A stretch of DNA of 64,000 nucleotides from Amycolatopsis sp. NBRC 101858 (GCF_030269325.1 NZ_BSTD01000004.1:226558-290557), one strand, 5' to 3'; numbered from the stretch's first letter, positions 24,664-33,318 are shown. Numbers and translations: made by a program. The notes: a model not told the origin generated them from the sequence alone.

Positions 24664-25296
24664 TCAGGAGACGCGGATCCGCGGTTCCGTCTGCTTCTGC
24701 ACCTGCTCGAACTCGACGCCCGGCGCCAGCTCGACGAGTGACAGCCCGTCCGGTGTCACATCGAGGACGCACAGGTCGGTGATGATCCGCTGGACCACGC
24801 CACGGCCCGTGTACGGCAGCGTGCACTCGTCGACGATCTTGGGTGAGCCGTCGCGGGCGACGTGCTCCATCAGGACGATGACCTTCTTCGCGCCGTGGAC
24901 CAGGTCCATCGCGCCGCCCATGCCCTTGACCATCTTGCCGGGGATCATCCAGTTCGCGAGGTCGCCCGCTGCGGAGACCTGCATCGCGCCGAGGATCGCC
25001 GCGTCGATCTTGCCGCCGCGGATCATGCCGAAGGACAACGCCGAGTCGAAGAACGACGCTCCCTTCCGGACGGTGACCGTCTCCTTGCCCGCGTTGATCA
25101 GGTCCGGGTCGACGGCGTCTTCCTCCGGGTACGGCCCCACGCCGAGGATGCCGTTCTCCGACTGCAGAACCAGTTCGACGTCGTCGGGCACGTAGTTGGG
25201 CACCAGGGTCGGCAGGCCGATCCCGAGGTTGACGTAGTCGCCGTCGCGCAGCTCGCCGGCGGCGCGGGCGGCCATCTCGTTGCGGTTCCACGCCAT
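24664..25296 (-). CDS. scoB: 3-oxoacid CoA-transferase subunit B
   Basis: 210-residue beta subunit of a two-subunit 3-oxoacid (succinyl-CoA or 3-oxoadipate) CoA-transferase. The catalytic glutamate is E47 in VLQSENGILGVG; GIGLPTLVPNYV and GKMVKGMGGAMDL are other conserved segments. Its ATG begins one base after the stop of the alpha subunit, so the two are made in stoichiometric amounts. The enzyme activates acetoacetate or 3-oxoadipate with succinyl-CoA. The homogentisate operon in the same window releases acetoacetate, which makes acetoacetate a reasonable substrate, but 3-oxoadipate cannot be excluded. Confidence 0.88.
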   Translation of the reverse strand: MAWNRNEMAARAAGELRDGDYVNLGIGLPTLVPNYVPDDVELVLQSENGILGVGPYPEEDAVDPDLINAGKETVTVRKGASFFDSALSFGMIRGGKIDAAILGAMQVSAAGDLANWMIPGKMVKGMGGAMDLVHGAKKVIVLMEHVARDGSPKIVDECTLPYTGRGVVQRIITDLCVLDVTPDGLSLVELAPGVEFEQVQKQTEPRIRVS

Positions 25297-25297
25297 G

Positions 25298-26077
25298 TCA
25301 GCCGGCCTCCGTTCCGGTGCGCACGGTGCGCTTCTCGATCGGCTTGTCCGCGGCCTGCTCCGGCGTCAGCGCCACGACGCGGTGGACGTACGCGCCGGGC
25401 AGGTGGACGTCGTTCGGGTCGAGCTCGCCGGGCTCGACCAGCTGCTCGACCTCGGCGATCGTGACGCGGCCGGACATCGCGGCCAGCGGGTTGAAGTTGC
25501 GGGCCGCGTCCTTGAAGACGAGGTTGCCGTGCCGGTCGCCGCGCCAGGCGCGGACCAGCCCGTAGTCGGCGACGATCGCGCGCTCGAGGACGTACTCCTT
25601 GCCGTCGAAGCTCTGCTTCTGCTTCGGCGGGCTCGCCTTCTCGACGGCGCCCGCGGCGTCGTACTTCCACGGCAGGCCGCCGTCGGCGACCTGGGTGCCG
25701 GCCCCGGTGGCGGTGAAGAACGCGGGGATGCCGGAGCCGCCGGCGCGCAGCCGCTCGGCGAGCGTGCCCTGCGGGGTCAGCTCGACCTCCAGCTCGCCGC
25801 CGAGGTACTGGCGCGCGAACTCCTTGTTCTCCCCGACGTAGGAGGCGACGACCCGGCGCAGGCGGCCGGCACCGAGCAGGATCCCCAGGCCCCAGCCGTC
25901 GACGCCGGCGTTGTTCGAGACCACTTCGAGGTTCGTCGTCCCGGCTTCGAACAGCGCTTGGACGAGAACGGCGGGCACGCCGCACATCCCGAAGCCGCCC
26001 ACCGCGAGGGTGGCGCCGTCGGGGATGTCGGCGACGGCCTCCGTGGCCGACACGATCACCTTGTCCATGGCCGACAT
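25298..26077 (-). CDS. scoA: 3-oxoacid CoA-transferase subunit A
   Basis: 259-residue alpha subunit of the CoA-transferase, with the CoA-binding glycine segment ATLAVGGFGMCGVPAVLV near the N-terminus and LEVVSNNAGVDGWGLG after it. Starts at 26077 (MSAMDKV) and 26068 (MDKV) are both possible; the longer frame up to 26122 reads into the promoter. Transcribed away from an IclR gene with a palindrome between them, so IclR control is likely. The subunit order A then B is the standard one. Confidence 0.88.
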   Translation of the reverse strand: MSAMDKVIVSATEAVADIPDGATLAVGGFGMCGVPAVLVQALFEAGTTNLEVVSNNAGVDGWGLGILLGAGRLRRVVASYVGENKEFARQYLGGELEVELTPQGTLAERLRAGGSGIPAFFTATGAGTQVADGGLPWKYDAAGAVEKASPPKQKQSFDGKEYVLERAIVADYGLVRAWRGDRHGNLVFKDAARNFNPLAAMSGRVTIAEVEQLVEPGELDPNDVHLPGAYVHRVVALTPEQAADKPIEKRTVRTGTEAG

Positions 26078-26109
26078 CAGACTGGACGGCTCCGGGGTGG
26101 TCAACCAGT

Positions 26110-26119
26110 GAACGCGTTC
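26110..26119. promoter_or_regulatory. Candidate IclR operator, GAACGCGTTC
   Basis: Perfect 10-bp palindrome with partial extension on both sides (GTGAACGCGTTCCAC), in the divergent space between scoA and the IclR gene. A second, weaker element AGTG-TT-CACT lies about 50 bases on, near the IclR start. Spaced paired sites are usual for IclR regulators. Confidence 0.5.
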
Positions 26120-26172
26120 CACCAGCGGATTGTTCGTCTCGCGGTCGGTTTGGGTGGGGTAGTGTTCACTGA

Positions 26173-26925
26173 GTGGACGCTCCTGCAGACCTCGTCGGAC
26201 GGACCCACCGCGCGTTGCGGGCGGTCGCGGTTCATGAGCCGGGTGGTGCGACGACGACGGCCGTGGCCCGGGAGGCCGGGCTGCCCCGGCCGACCGTGCA
26301 CCGGTTGCTGATGTCGCTGCAGGGTGTCGGGTTGGTGGAGCGGGAGAGCGACCGGTGGGTTCTGGGGCCGGAGCTGTACTTCCTCGGTGTGGCGGCGGCT
26401 CGGCGGTACGACGTCACGGAGGCGGCGTTGCCGGTGGTTCGGCGGTTGGCGCTGGCTACCGGGGAGAGTGCGTTCTTCTCGGCTCGGCGGGGGGAGGAGA
26501 CGATCTGCCTGATCCGGGAGGATGGGGCGTTTCCTCTTCGGAGCCATGTTCTCTTCGAGGGGGCTCGGTTTCCGCTGGGTGTTGTGTCGGCCGGGATGGT
26601 GGTGCTTGCTCATTTGCCGGACCGGGAGGTCGAGGAGTATCTCGGGCGGGTGGATCTTTCGAGCTTCGGGCCGCAACATGACGTCGCCGAGGTTCGGCGG
26701 CATATTGCGGCGACTCGGATGAATGGCTATGCGGTGAATCCCGGTCTTGTTGTGGAGGGGAGTTGGGGGTTGGCTGCTGCCGTTTTCGATCAGGGTGGGG
26801 CGCCGCGGTGGGCGCTTACTTTGACCGGGGTTGCTCATCGGTTTGGGGGTGAGCGGATTCCGCAGTTGGGGGCTTTGTTGTTGCGGGAGGCTCATGTGTT
26901 GTCGGAGAAGCTTGGTCGGGGGTGA
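26173..26925 (+). CDS. IclR family transcriptional regulator
   Basis: 250 residues with GTG start. The winged HTH is at about residues 10-60 (RALRAVAVHEPGGATTTAVA then LPRPTVHRLLMSLQGVGLVE), followed by the GAF-like effector domain with PLGVVSAGMVVLAHL and RMNGYAVNPGLVVEGSWGL. Divergent from the CoA-transferase genes, so probably their regulator. The second half has many T-ending codons and GC falls to about 60 percent, well below the genes around it, which suggests a different origin or relaxed codon selection. Confidence 0.9.
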   Translation: MDAPADLVGRTHRALRAVAVHEPGGATTTAVAREAGLPRPTVHRLLMSLQGVGLVERESDRWVLGPELYFLGVAAARRYDVTEAALPVVRRLALATGESAFFSARRGEETICLIREDGAFPLRSHVLFEGARFPLGVVSAGMVVLAHLPDREVEEYLGRVDLSSFGPQHDVAEVRRHIAATRMNGYAVNPGLVVEGSWGLAAAVFDQGGAPRWALTLTGVAHRFGGERIPQLGALLLREAHVLSEKLGRG

Positions 26926-26964
26926 GGGTTTCTCTCTCCTTAACCCCGACGCCCGATTGTGACT

Positions 26965-27023
26965 ACGGCCGGCGGCACCGCGTCAAGGCGGGAAAGATGC
27001 CTTGACCCGGCGCCGCCGGCCGT
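26965..27023. terminator. Large bidirectional hairpin between convergent IclR genes
   Basis: Two nested perfect stems: outer arms ACGGCCGGCGGC (26965-26976) and GCCGCCGGCCGT (27012-27023), inner arms GTCAAGGC (26982-26989) and GCCTTGAC (26999-27006). Small asymmetric bulges lie between the stems and the loop is nine bases. It sits between the stops of two convergent genes, as expected for a shared bidirectional terminator. No U-run. Confidence 0.75.
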
Positions 27024-27076
27024 GTTCTGGCTTCGGATCGGGGTTGCGGGGGGGCCTGGGTTCCGTAGGTGGGCGC

Positions 27077-27766
27077 TCAGCCCAGTAACGCGGCCAGGCG
27101 CTGGGCTGCTGCTGTTACCAGGCGTCCTAGCTCGTCTGGGTCTGGGGCCTCGAACAACGACAGGCCTATGCTTGTCTCCGGGCGGTCGCGGCCTGCTGGG
27201 ACCATTGCCGAAATTCCTGTAATGCCCGGTGCTATCTCGCCCTTCGATACCGCGAAACCTCGCTCGCGCGCCGAGGTCACCTCTTTGCGCTCGCCTGGGA
27301 TGTAGGGGCCGGCCGCCAAGATTGCCAAGCCTGCCGAACCTCGGCTGATCGGGTCCAGCTGGCCTGATCTGAATGCCACGTGCATCGCCGCCCTTCTCGG
27401 CTCCACGATCATCAGCATGCGGACCTGCTCTGCGTTCTCGCGCACCACCAAGTGTGCTGATGCCTGGGCCGAGTCCGTCAGCTCCTCCAGTACCGGGCGG
27501 GCCAGGGTGCGCAGGTCCTGCTCCACCGGCTCTGCCAGGCGGACCAGGCCCGTTCCCAGCGAGATGCGCTTGAAACGGTCGCGGCGGCACAAATAGTGCG
27601 CCTCCAGGGTCCGGACCAGGCGGTGCGCGACCGTGCGGTGGACTCCGATGCCGTCCGCGATCTCGGTCAGGGTCAGGCCCGCCGGGTGCTGGACCAGCAG
27701 CTCCAGCACCTGCAGCCCGTGGTGCAACGTCTTCGATGTCCCGGACGCGGGCAGCGTCGATTCCAC
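27077..27766 (-). CDS. IclR family transcriptional regulator
   Basis: 229-residue IclR regulator with GTG start. HTH near residues 15-60 (GLQVLELLVQHPAGLTLTEIA then VHRTVAHRLVRTLEAH); the effector domain is shorter than in the neighbouring IclR protein and keeps RGSAGLAILAAGPY. Divergent from the SnoaL/SDR/FAD/MFS operon with a long perfect inverted repeat between them, so very likely the controller of that operon. Like the other IclR gene, it uses more A/T-ending codons than the surrounding genes. Confidence 0.9.
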   Translation of the reverse strand: MESTLPASGTSKTLHHGLQVLELLVQHPAGLTLTEIADGIGVHRTVAHRLVRTLEAHYLCRRDRFKRISLGTGLVRLAEPVEQDLRTLARPVLEELTDSAQASAHLVVRENAEQVRMLMIVEPRRAAMHVAFRSGQLDPISRGSAGLAILAAGPYIPGERKEVTSARERGFAVSKGEIAPGITGISAMVPAGRDRPETSIGLSLFEAPDPDELGRLVTAAAQRLAALLG

Positions 27767-27814
27767 TTCACGGCTCCCTTGACGACACGAAAGTGGCGAC
27801 CTACTGTCCTACAC

Positions 27815-27839
27815 ATATTCGCACACTGCGTGCGAATAT
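27815..27839. promoter_or_regulatory. IclR operator with 10-bp perfect arms
   Basis: Inverted repeat ATATTCGCAC - five bases - GTGCGAATAT, the most AT-rich element in the area. It lies between the divergent IclR gene (start 27766) and the catabolic operon (start 27875). Length, symmetry and position fit the IclR-type binding site for this regulator. Confidence 0.75.
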
Positions 27840-27874
27840 AGCACGTTCAGTCAACGGGGACAACGGAGGTTCCG

Positions 27875-28264
27875 ATGCGGGTGGCGACCGAAGACGTCGT
27901 GGCCGTGCAGCAGCTCTACGGCCGCCAGAGTCATGCCATCGACTCCGGCCGCGCCGCCGACTGGGCCGCCACCTTCACCCCGGACGGTGAGTTCCACTCG
28001 CCGACCTATCCCGAGCCCGCCGCCGGTACCGCCGAACTGACCGCCTTCGCCGAGCGCTTCGCCGCGACCGGAGAGAAGCTCAGGCACGTGATCAGCACCG
28101 TCCACGTCCGCCCCGGCGACACCCCGGACACCCTGCGCGCCGATGCCTACCTGCAGATCGTCGCCAGTACGCACCTCGTGCGGCTGACCGTTCTCGAAGA
28201 CGAACTGGCCCGCACCGGCGACGGCTGGCGCGTCCGGCGGCGCGTCGTCCACCGCGATTCCTGA
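27875..28264 (+). CDS. SnoaL/NTF2-like protein
   Basis: 129-residue NTF2-fold protein: VQQLYGRQSHAIDSGRAADW with TFTPDGEFHSPTY is the typical helix-hairpin start, and DGWRVRRRVVHRDS the final strands. A GGAGG site precedes the ATG. Family members are cyclases, isomerases, dehydratases or small dioxygenase subunits. As first gene of a five-gene catabolic operon it may isomerise or dehydrate an intermediate; the reaction is not known. Confidence 0.8.
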   Translation: MRVATEDVVAVQQLYGRQSHAIDSGRAADWAATFTPDGEFHSPTYPEPAAGTAELTAFAERFAATGEKLRHVISTVHVRPGDTPDTLRADAYLQIVASTHLVRLTVLEDELARTGDGWRVRRRVVHRDS

Positions 28265-28287
28265 TCCACGAAAGAGAGAAGAACACC

Positions 28288-29121
28288 ATGACGACCCACG
28301 AGCCCACCGGTCCCGGGCGGGTCCTGCACCAGCCGGTCACCACCCTGTACCCCGAGTTCCCCGGCAAGGTCGCCGTGGTCACCGGCGCCGCCCGCGGGAT
28401 GGGTGCCCGCTTCACCGCCGCCCTCGCCACGCGCGGGGTCGACGTCGTCGGTGGCGACCTCGACGGCGACGCCATGGTCGCCACCGCCGCCGAGCTGACC
28501 GCCTCGCTCGCCGAGAACTCGCTGGAAGCCAAGCCCGGCCGGATCGTGCCCGCGACCCTCGACGTCACCAAGGCCGAAGATCACCTCGCCCTCGCGCAGC
28601 GGGCGGTCGACGAGTTCGGCCGGATCGACTTCTGGGTCAACAACGCCGGCATCTTCCCCTTCGCGGAGGTCGCCGAGATCACGCCGGAGCAGATCCGCGC
28701 GACGCTGTCGGTGAACGTCGAGGGCGTGCTGTTCGGCGCCCAGGCCGCGGCGAAGCACATGAAGCCCGGCGGCGCGATCGTCAACATGTCCTCGGTGTCG
28801 GCCGTGCGCGTGCGCAAGGGCCGCGGCGCCTACTGCAGCTCCAAGGCCGCCGTCGCGCACCTCACCGAGTCGCTCGCCGTCGAGCTCGGCGACCAGGGCC
28901 TGCGCGTCAACGCCATCGCGCCCGGCTACATCGACACCGAGATGACGCGCTGGATCCAGGACGACGCCCCGGCGCTGGCCAAGGCCCTCGACGCCGTCCC
29001 GCTGCACCGGATCGGCTCGCCCGAGGAGGTCGCCGGCGTGCTGCTGTTCCTGCTCTCGGACAGCGCCCGGTACGTGACCGGGCACAGCATCGCCGTCGAC
29101 GGCGGGTCCCGGCATGTCTGA
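28288..29121 (+). CDS. Short-chain dehydrogenase/reductase
   Basis: 277-residue classical SDR. Cofactor motif TGAARGMG at 32-39, VNNAGIFPF, and the catalytic YCSSK (Y182, K186) with the serine in NMSSVSAV. The N-terminal ~25 residues extend beyond the usual start and may contact a partner. GGDLDGDA after the second strand hints at NAD rather than NADP preference. Second gene of the operon; it overlaps the next SDR by eight bases. Confidence 0.88.
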   Translation: MTTHEPTGPGRVLHQPVTTLYPEFPGKVAVVTGAARGMGARFTAALATRGVDVVGGDLDGDAMVATAAELTASLAENSLEAKPGRIVPATLDVTKAEDHLALAQRAVDEFGRIDFWVNNAGIFPFAEVAEITPEQIRATLSVNVEGVLFGAQAAAKHMKPGGAIVNMSSVSAVRVRKGRGAYCSSKAAVAHLTESLAVELGDQGLRVNAIAPGYIDTEMTRWIQDDAPALAKALDAVPLHRIGSPEEVAGVLLFLLSDSARYVTGHSIAVDGGSRHV

Positions 29122-29890
29122 GTACCCGGCCGTCGTCCTGGTCACCGGCGCGGCCGGCGGCATGGGCGCGTCCCACGCCCGCGCGCTCGGTGCCCTCGGC
29201 GTGCACGTCTGCGTCGCCGACGTCGCCGATCCTTCCGAAACCACCGAGAAGATCGTCGCCGCCGGCGGTTCGGCGACGGCCCACCACCTCGACGTCACCG
29301 ACGCCGCTCAGTGGGACGCCGTCATCGGTGAAATCCGGGTGCGGCAAGGGAGGCTCGGTGGCCTGGTCAACAACGCCGGCATCTCGCGGCACCTGGAGTT
29401 CCTGGACACCACCGCCGAAGTCTGGGACCAGGTCGTCGCGGTCAACCTGAGCGGGCCGTTCCACGGGATGCGCGCGGCCGCCCCGCTGATGCGCGACTCC
29501 GGCGGCGGCTCGATCGTCAACATCTCGTCGATCTCCGGCCAGATCGGCTACTTCTCGCCCGCGTACTCCGCGAGCAAGTGGGGCCTGACCGGGCTGTCGA
29601 AGTCGGCCGCCGGGAACTTCGCGCGCTGGGGCATCCGGGTCAACTCCGTGCACCCCGGGCTCGTCGGCACGGCGTTGCTGAGCGGCGCCGACGCCTTCGT
29701 CAAGTCCGCTGTGGACAGTGTGCCCGCCGGCCGGATGGCGCGGCCGGAGGAGATCACGGACGCCGTGCTGTTCCTGTTGTCGAACCGGTCCACGTACATG
29801 ACCGGCAGCGAGGTCACCGTCGACGGCGGCCTCGTCTCCAACGGGCTCTACCACCGCATCGTCGCGGAGTCGGGAGGTGACCTCGGATGA
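29114..29890 (+). CDS. Short-chain dehydrogenase/reductase (second)
   Basis: 258-residue classical SDR with TGAAGGMG at 11-18, VNNAGIS, and catalytic YSASK (Y151, K155). An aspartate follows the second strand (CVADVADP), consistent with NAD use. It overlaps both neighbours (8 and 4 bases), so it is translated together with them. Two SDRs plus a FAD dehydrogenase in one unit point to stepwise oxidation of an alicyclic alcohol or ketone. Confidence 0.88.
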   Translation: MSEYPAVVLVTGAAGGMGASHARALGALGVHVCVADVADPSETTEKIVAAGGSATAHHLDVTDAAQWDAVIGEIRVRQGRLGGLVNNAGISRHLEFLDTTAEVWDQVVAVNLSGPFHGMRAAAPLMRDSGGGSIVNISSISGQIGYFSPAYSASKWGLTGLSKSAAGNFARWGIRVNSVHPGLVGTALLSGADAFVKSAVDSVPAGRMARPEEITDAVLFLLSNRSTYMTGSEVTVDGGLVSNGLYHRIVAESGGDLG

Positions 29891-31317
29891 GCACCGAGGA
29901 GTACGACGTGGTCGTCGTGGGCGGCGGGGGAGCGGGGCTCGCGGCCGCCGTGTCCGCCGCCGAGCGCGGCGCTTCCGTCCTGCTGTTCGAAGCCGAGAAG
30001 GAACTCGGCGGCTCGACGCAGCTGTCGGCGGGGATGTTCACCGCCGCCGGCACCAGTGTCCAAAAGGGACTGGGCATCGAGGACTCGCCGGAGAGGTTCT
30101 TCCAGCACTACATGGACCTCAACCAGTGGCAGCTCAAGCCCGGGCTGGTCCGCGCGTTCTGCGAAGAGGCCGGGCCGGCGCTCGAGTGGCTGATCGGGCT
30201 GGGCGCCGAGATCCCGGCGAAGGTGTCGCACAACGCGCACTCGCCGGGCCTCACCCGGGCCGGCGTCGAGGACGTCTGGCGCGCGCACGTCCCGAAGGAC
30301 CAGGGCTACGGCCTCGTCCAGGTCCTCGATCGCGCCCGACGCCGGGCCGGCGTCGAAGCCGTGCTGAACACGCGGGTCGAGCGGCTGCTCGTCGACGGCG
30401 GGCGCGTCACCGGCGTGGTCGCCGACGGCATCGAGGTTCCCGCCGCGGCCGTGGTCGTCACGACCGGCGGGTTCGCCCAGGACCCGGCGCTGGTCAGCCG
30501 CCACTACCCGGCCGCCGACGCCGCGGGCGAGGACCTGTTCGTCGTCGCGGCGCCCGGTTCCCGGGGCGACCACCTCGGCTTCGGCGCGCAGGTCGACGCC
30601 GCGATCGCCGGCGACGGCTGGGGCCTGCTGCTGCCCACCGCGTACTTCCAGCGGCTGCACCACTGGCAGTCCGGCTTCCCGCCGGTGTCGCGGATCATGG
30701 TCAACGTCCACGGCCGCCGGTTCATGGACGAGGACGCCTCCTACGCCGTGTCCGGCGGGATCATCGACCTCCAGAACGGTCCCGTGTGGACGGTTTTCGA
30801 CGAGCGGGCCCGCGAGACCCTGCCCGCCGGCTACGTGCACTGGGACGCCGACCACGTCCTGGCCGAAGCCGAGGCCGGCCGCACCGTGCGCGCCGACAGC
30901 GTCGAGGAGCTGGCCGGGAAGCTCGGCGTGCCCGCCGGCGCGCTGCGGGCGAGCATCGACCGCTGGAACGCCACCCTGCCGCACGGCGAGGACCCGGACT
31001 TCCTGCGGCACGAAACCCTGGCCGCCAAGGGCCGCACCGAGCCGCCCGAGCCGATCGGGAAGCCGCCGTTCCACGCGGCGCGCACGCTGCCCGCCGAGCT
31101 CGTCTGCACCCACGCCGGACTCGAGATCGACGGCACCGCCGCCGTCCTCGACGCGCGCGGGGAGCGCGTGCCCGGCCTGTTCGCCGCGGGGGAGGCCGGA
31201 GCCGGTGTGCTCGGGCCGCGGTACGTCGGCGGCGGGAACGCCGTCGCCAACGCCATCACCATGGGCCGGGTCGCCGGCCGCACCGCCACTCACCCACCGT
31301 CGAGGAGCACCCCATGA
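29887..31317 (+). CDS. FAD-dependent oxidoreductase (fumarate reductase/3-ketosteroid dehydrogenase type)
   Basis: 476-residue FAD_binding_2 flavoprotein. The dinucleotide motif VVGGGGAGLAAAVSA is at residues 11-25, and the C-terminal FAD segment is AGEAGAGVLGPRYVGGGNAV. The middle capping domain includes VHGRRFMDEDASY. Relatives introduce a double bond next to a carbonyl (Delta1-ketosteroid or cyclohexanone-type dehydrogenases) or reduce fumarate. With two SDRs and a carrier around it, desaturation of a ring ketone is a sensible guess. Confidence 0.85.
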   Translation: MSTEEYDVVVVGGGGAGLAAAVSAAERGASVLLFEAEKELGGSTQLSAGMFTAAGTSVQKGLGIEDSPERFFQHYMDLNQWQLKPGLVRAFCEEAGPALEWLIGLGAEIPAKVSHNAHSPGLTRAGVEDVWRAHVPKDQGYGLVQVLDRARRRAGVEAVLNTRVERLLVDGGRVTGVVADGIEVPAAAVVVTTGGFAQDPALVSRHYPAADAAGEDLFVVAAPGSRGDHLGFGAQVDAAIAGDGWGLLLPTAYFQRLHHWQSGFPPVSRIMVNVHGRRFMDEDASYAVSGGIIDLQNGPVWTVFDERARETLPAGYVHWDADHVLAEAEAGRTVRADSVEELAGKLGVPAGALRASIDRWNATLPHGEDPDFLRHETLAAKGRTEPPEPIGKPPFHAARTLPAELVCTHAGLEIDGTAAVLDARGERVPGLFAAGEAGAGVLGPRYVGGGNAVANAITMGRVAGRTATHPPSRSTP

Positions 31318-32621
31318 CCGTCCACACCGGATCCGCGCCGAGCGCGGTCGGGAAACGCACCGTCCGCAAGGTCGCCGTGCGGATCATGCCGATCGTCGGC
31401 CTGCTCTACATCTTCAACTACATGGACCGCGCGAACATCGGCTACGCCCAGCTCGGGATGGGCAAAGAGCTGGCGATCGACGCCGCGACGTTCGGGGCCG
31501 CGTCGGCGATCTTCTTCCTCGCCTACGTCGTGTTCGAGGTCCCCAGCAACATGATCATGAAGAAGGTCGGCGCCCGGCTGTGGCTGAGCCGGATCGCGGT
31601 CAGCTGGGGCATCGTCACGGTGGTGACCGGGTTCGTGGCGAGCACCACGCACCTGATCATCGCGCGGATCGTGCTCGGCATCGCCGAAGCCGGGCTCTTC
31701 CCGGGCCTGCTGCTGTACCTGACGCTGTGGTTCCGCGGGAAGGAACGCGGCCGCGCGATCGCGACGCTCGCCCTGGCCCAGCCGATCGCGCTGATCCTCG
31801 GCAGCCTCACCGGCGGCTGGATCCTCGACCACGCGCACTGGCTCGGGATGAGCAGCTGGCAGTGGGTGTTCGTGCTGCAGGGCGCGCCGGCCGTGCTGAT
31901 CGGCGTCGTCACGTTCCTGTGGCTGCCCGACAAGCCCGCGGACGCGAAGTTCCTCACCGCGGGCGAACGCGAGTGGCTGCAGACCGAGATCGACAAGGAG
32001 TACGTGCCGGAGGAGAAGGAGACCTTCCTCGGCCAGCTGCGGGCGGTGCGCAACGGCAAGGTGCTGCACCTGGCGTTCTCGAACCTGTTCATCGCCTGCG
32101 GCCTCTACGGGCTGACGTTCTTCCTGCCGCTGATCGTCAAGCAGCTCGACCCGAAGTACTCCTCGACCAACATCGGGCTGCTCGGCGCGATCCCGTACGT
32201 CGTGGGCGCGGTCGGCATGCTGCTGCTCGCGCGCAACTCCGACCGGACCGGGGAGCGCAAGGGGCACGTGATCGCCCTGGTGCTGGTCGCGGCGCTGGGC
32301 TTCTTCGGCGCCATCCAGTTCAAGTCCGTGCCGGTGCTGTCGCTGGTCAGCCTCTCGCTGGCGGCGATCGGCGTGCTCGGCTACCTGGCGCCGTACTGGG
32401 CGATGGCGTCGAAGGTGCTGTCGAAGGAGCACACGGCCGTCGGACTGGCCGCCATCAACTCGATCGCGGCGCTGGGCGGGTTCTTCGGGCCGTACGCGAT
32501 CGGGCTGGCGGCCACCGACACCGACGTCACGGTCGGGTTGTACTTCCCGATCGGCTGCCTGCTGCTCTCGGCGATCATGCTCGCGTTCCTGAAGGTGCCG
32601 CGCGAACGAAACCAGTTGTGA
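31314..32621 (+). CDS. MFS transporter, anion:cation symporter (ACS) type
   Basis: 435-residue major facilitator with about 12 transmembrane helices. It has the ACS/phthalate-permease signature at the N-terminus (VGLLYIFNYMDRANIGYAQ), LWFRGKERGRAIA in the loop after helix 4, and a long soluble central loop (about residues 200-240). ATG overlaps the previous stop (ATGA). Such proteins import organic acids, so this is probably the uptake system for the substrate of the IclR-controlled operon. Confidence 0.9.
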   Translation: MTVHTGSAPSAVGKRTVRKVAVRIMPIVGLLYIFNYMDRANIGYAQLGMGKELAIDAATFGAASAIFFLAYVVFEVPSNMIMKKVGARLWLSRIAVSWGIVTVVTGFVASTTHLIIARIVLGIAEAGLFPGLLLYLTLWFRGKERGRAIATLALAQPIALILGSLTGGWILDHAHWLGMSSWQWVFVLQGAPAVLIGVVTFLWLPDKPADAKFLTAGEREWLQTEIDKEYVPEEKETFLGQLRAVRNGKVLHLAFSNLFIACGLYGLTFFLPLIVKQLDPKYSSTNIGLLGAIPYVVGAVGMLLLARNSDRTGERKGHVIALVLVAALGFFGAIQFKSVPVLSLVSLSLAAIGVLGYLAPYWAMASKVLSKEHTAVGLAAINSIAALGGFFGPYAIGLAATDTDVTVGLYFPIGCLLLSAIMLAFLKVPRERNQL

Positions 32622-32647
32622 TGTTGACTGTTTGTTAGGGTGCTCCG

Positions 32648-33169
32648 ATGGAAGAGGAGCTGGACTTCTGGTCGTTCGTCGAGCTGGCCAACCGCCGGCT
32701 CGCGACGGAGTACGGCTTCCGCCACCAGCTGGCCACCGAGGTGCTGCTGACCCTCAACCGGGCGTCGGACCTGGTCACCTACGACCTGGAGGCCGCGGTG
32801 CACCGGCCGCGCGGCCGGTCGTGGTCGGCGTTCCGGCTGCTGTTCGTGGTCTGGCTGGCGGGTCCGTTGGAACCGAAGAGTGCCGCCCGGCTCACCGGGA
32901 TGAGCCGGGCGGCGGTGTCGAACCTGATGAAACCGCTGGTCGCGGACGGCCTGCTCGATCGCGTCCCGGACGAGCGAGACGGCCGGTCGGTCCAGCTGTC
33001 GCTGACCGAGGCCGGCCGCGCCGAGATGGTTTCGGTGTTCCGCGAGCACAACGAGCGCGAGTTCGGCTGGACCGACGCCCTCACCGAGGAAGAGCAACGG
33101 ATCCTGGTGATGCTGCTGGGCAAGCTGATCACCGGCCGCACGGCGGCCGACACCCGCAGCCGCCGCTAG
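32648..33169 (+). CDS. MarR family transcriptional regulator
   Basis: 173-residue MarR protein. The winged helix is clear in the middle (PLEPKSAARLTGMSRAAVSN then LMKPLVADGLLDRVPDERDGR), with long dimerisation helices at both ends. It lies 26 bases after the MFS gene and about 330 bases before hmgA, on the same strand as both. It could read through from the carrier operon, but by position it may regulate the homogentisate genes, whose upstream region has TAGT-N10-ACTA at 33453-33470. Confidence 0.88.
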   Translation: MEEELDFWSFVELANRRLATEYGFRHQLATEVLLTLNRASDLVTYDLEAAVHRPRGRSWSAFRLLFVVWLAGPLEPKSAARLTGMSRAAVSNLMKPLVADGLLDRVPDERDGRSVQLSLTEAGRAEMVSVFREHNEREFGWTDALTEEEQRILVMLLGKLITGRTAADTRSRR

Positions 33170-33215
33170 CCCCCACCCGGGCCGGTGTCTTGAACGACTC
33201 ACTCGGCGACGTCCG

Positions 33216-33242
33216 GCGTCGCGAATGAGTCATTCGCGACGC
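33216..33242. repeat. 27-bp palindrome, core GAATGA-G-TCATTC
   Basis: Perfect inverted repeat with 13-base arms (GCGTCGCGAATGA and its complement) around a single G. It shares the core GAATGASTCATTC with the element at 33296-33318, only the outer bases differing (GTCGC versus GTCTT). Confidence 0.8.
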
Positions 33243-33295
33243 TCGCGCCGAGCCAAGGCGGGAAGTCGCCGGTGGTGCGGCCGAACCGGGCCGGT

Positions 33296-33318
33296 GTCTT
33301 GAATGACTCATTCAAGAC
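33296..33318. repeat. 23-bp palindrome, core GAATGA-C-TCATTC
   Basis: Perfect inverted repeat with arms GTCTTGAATGA and TCATTCAAGAC around a single C. Same core as the palindrome at 33216-33242; a shorter relative, GAACGA-G-TCGTTC, occurs at 37004-37016. Only seen between genes. I recall similar elements in Amycolatopsis genomes but cannot verify that here. Confidence 0.8.

Noticed and set aside
29877..31313. Long frame running in front of the MFS gene
   Set aside because: This is the alternative frame of the FAD oxidoreductase gene; the MFS protein starts at the ATG at 31314, which overlaps the previous stop.
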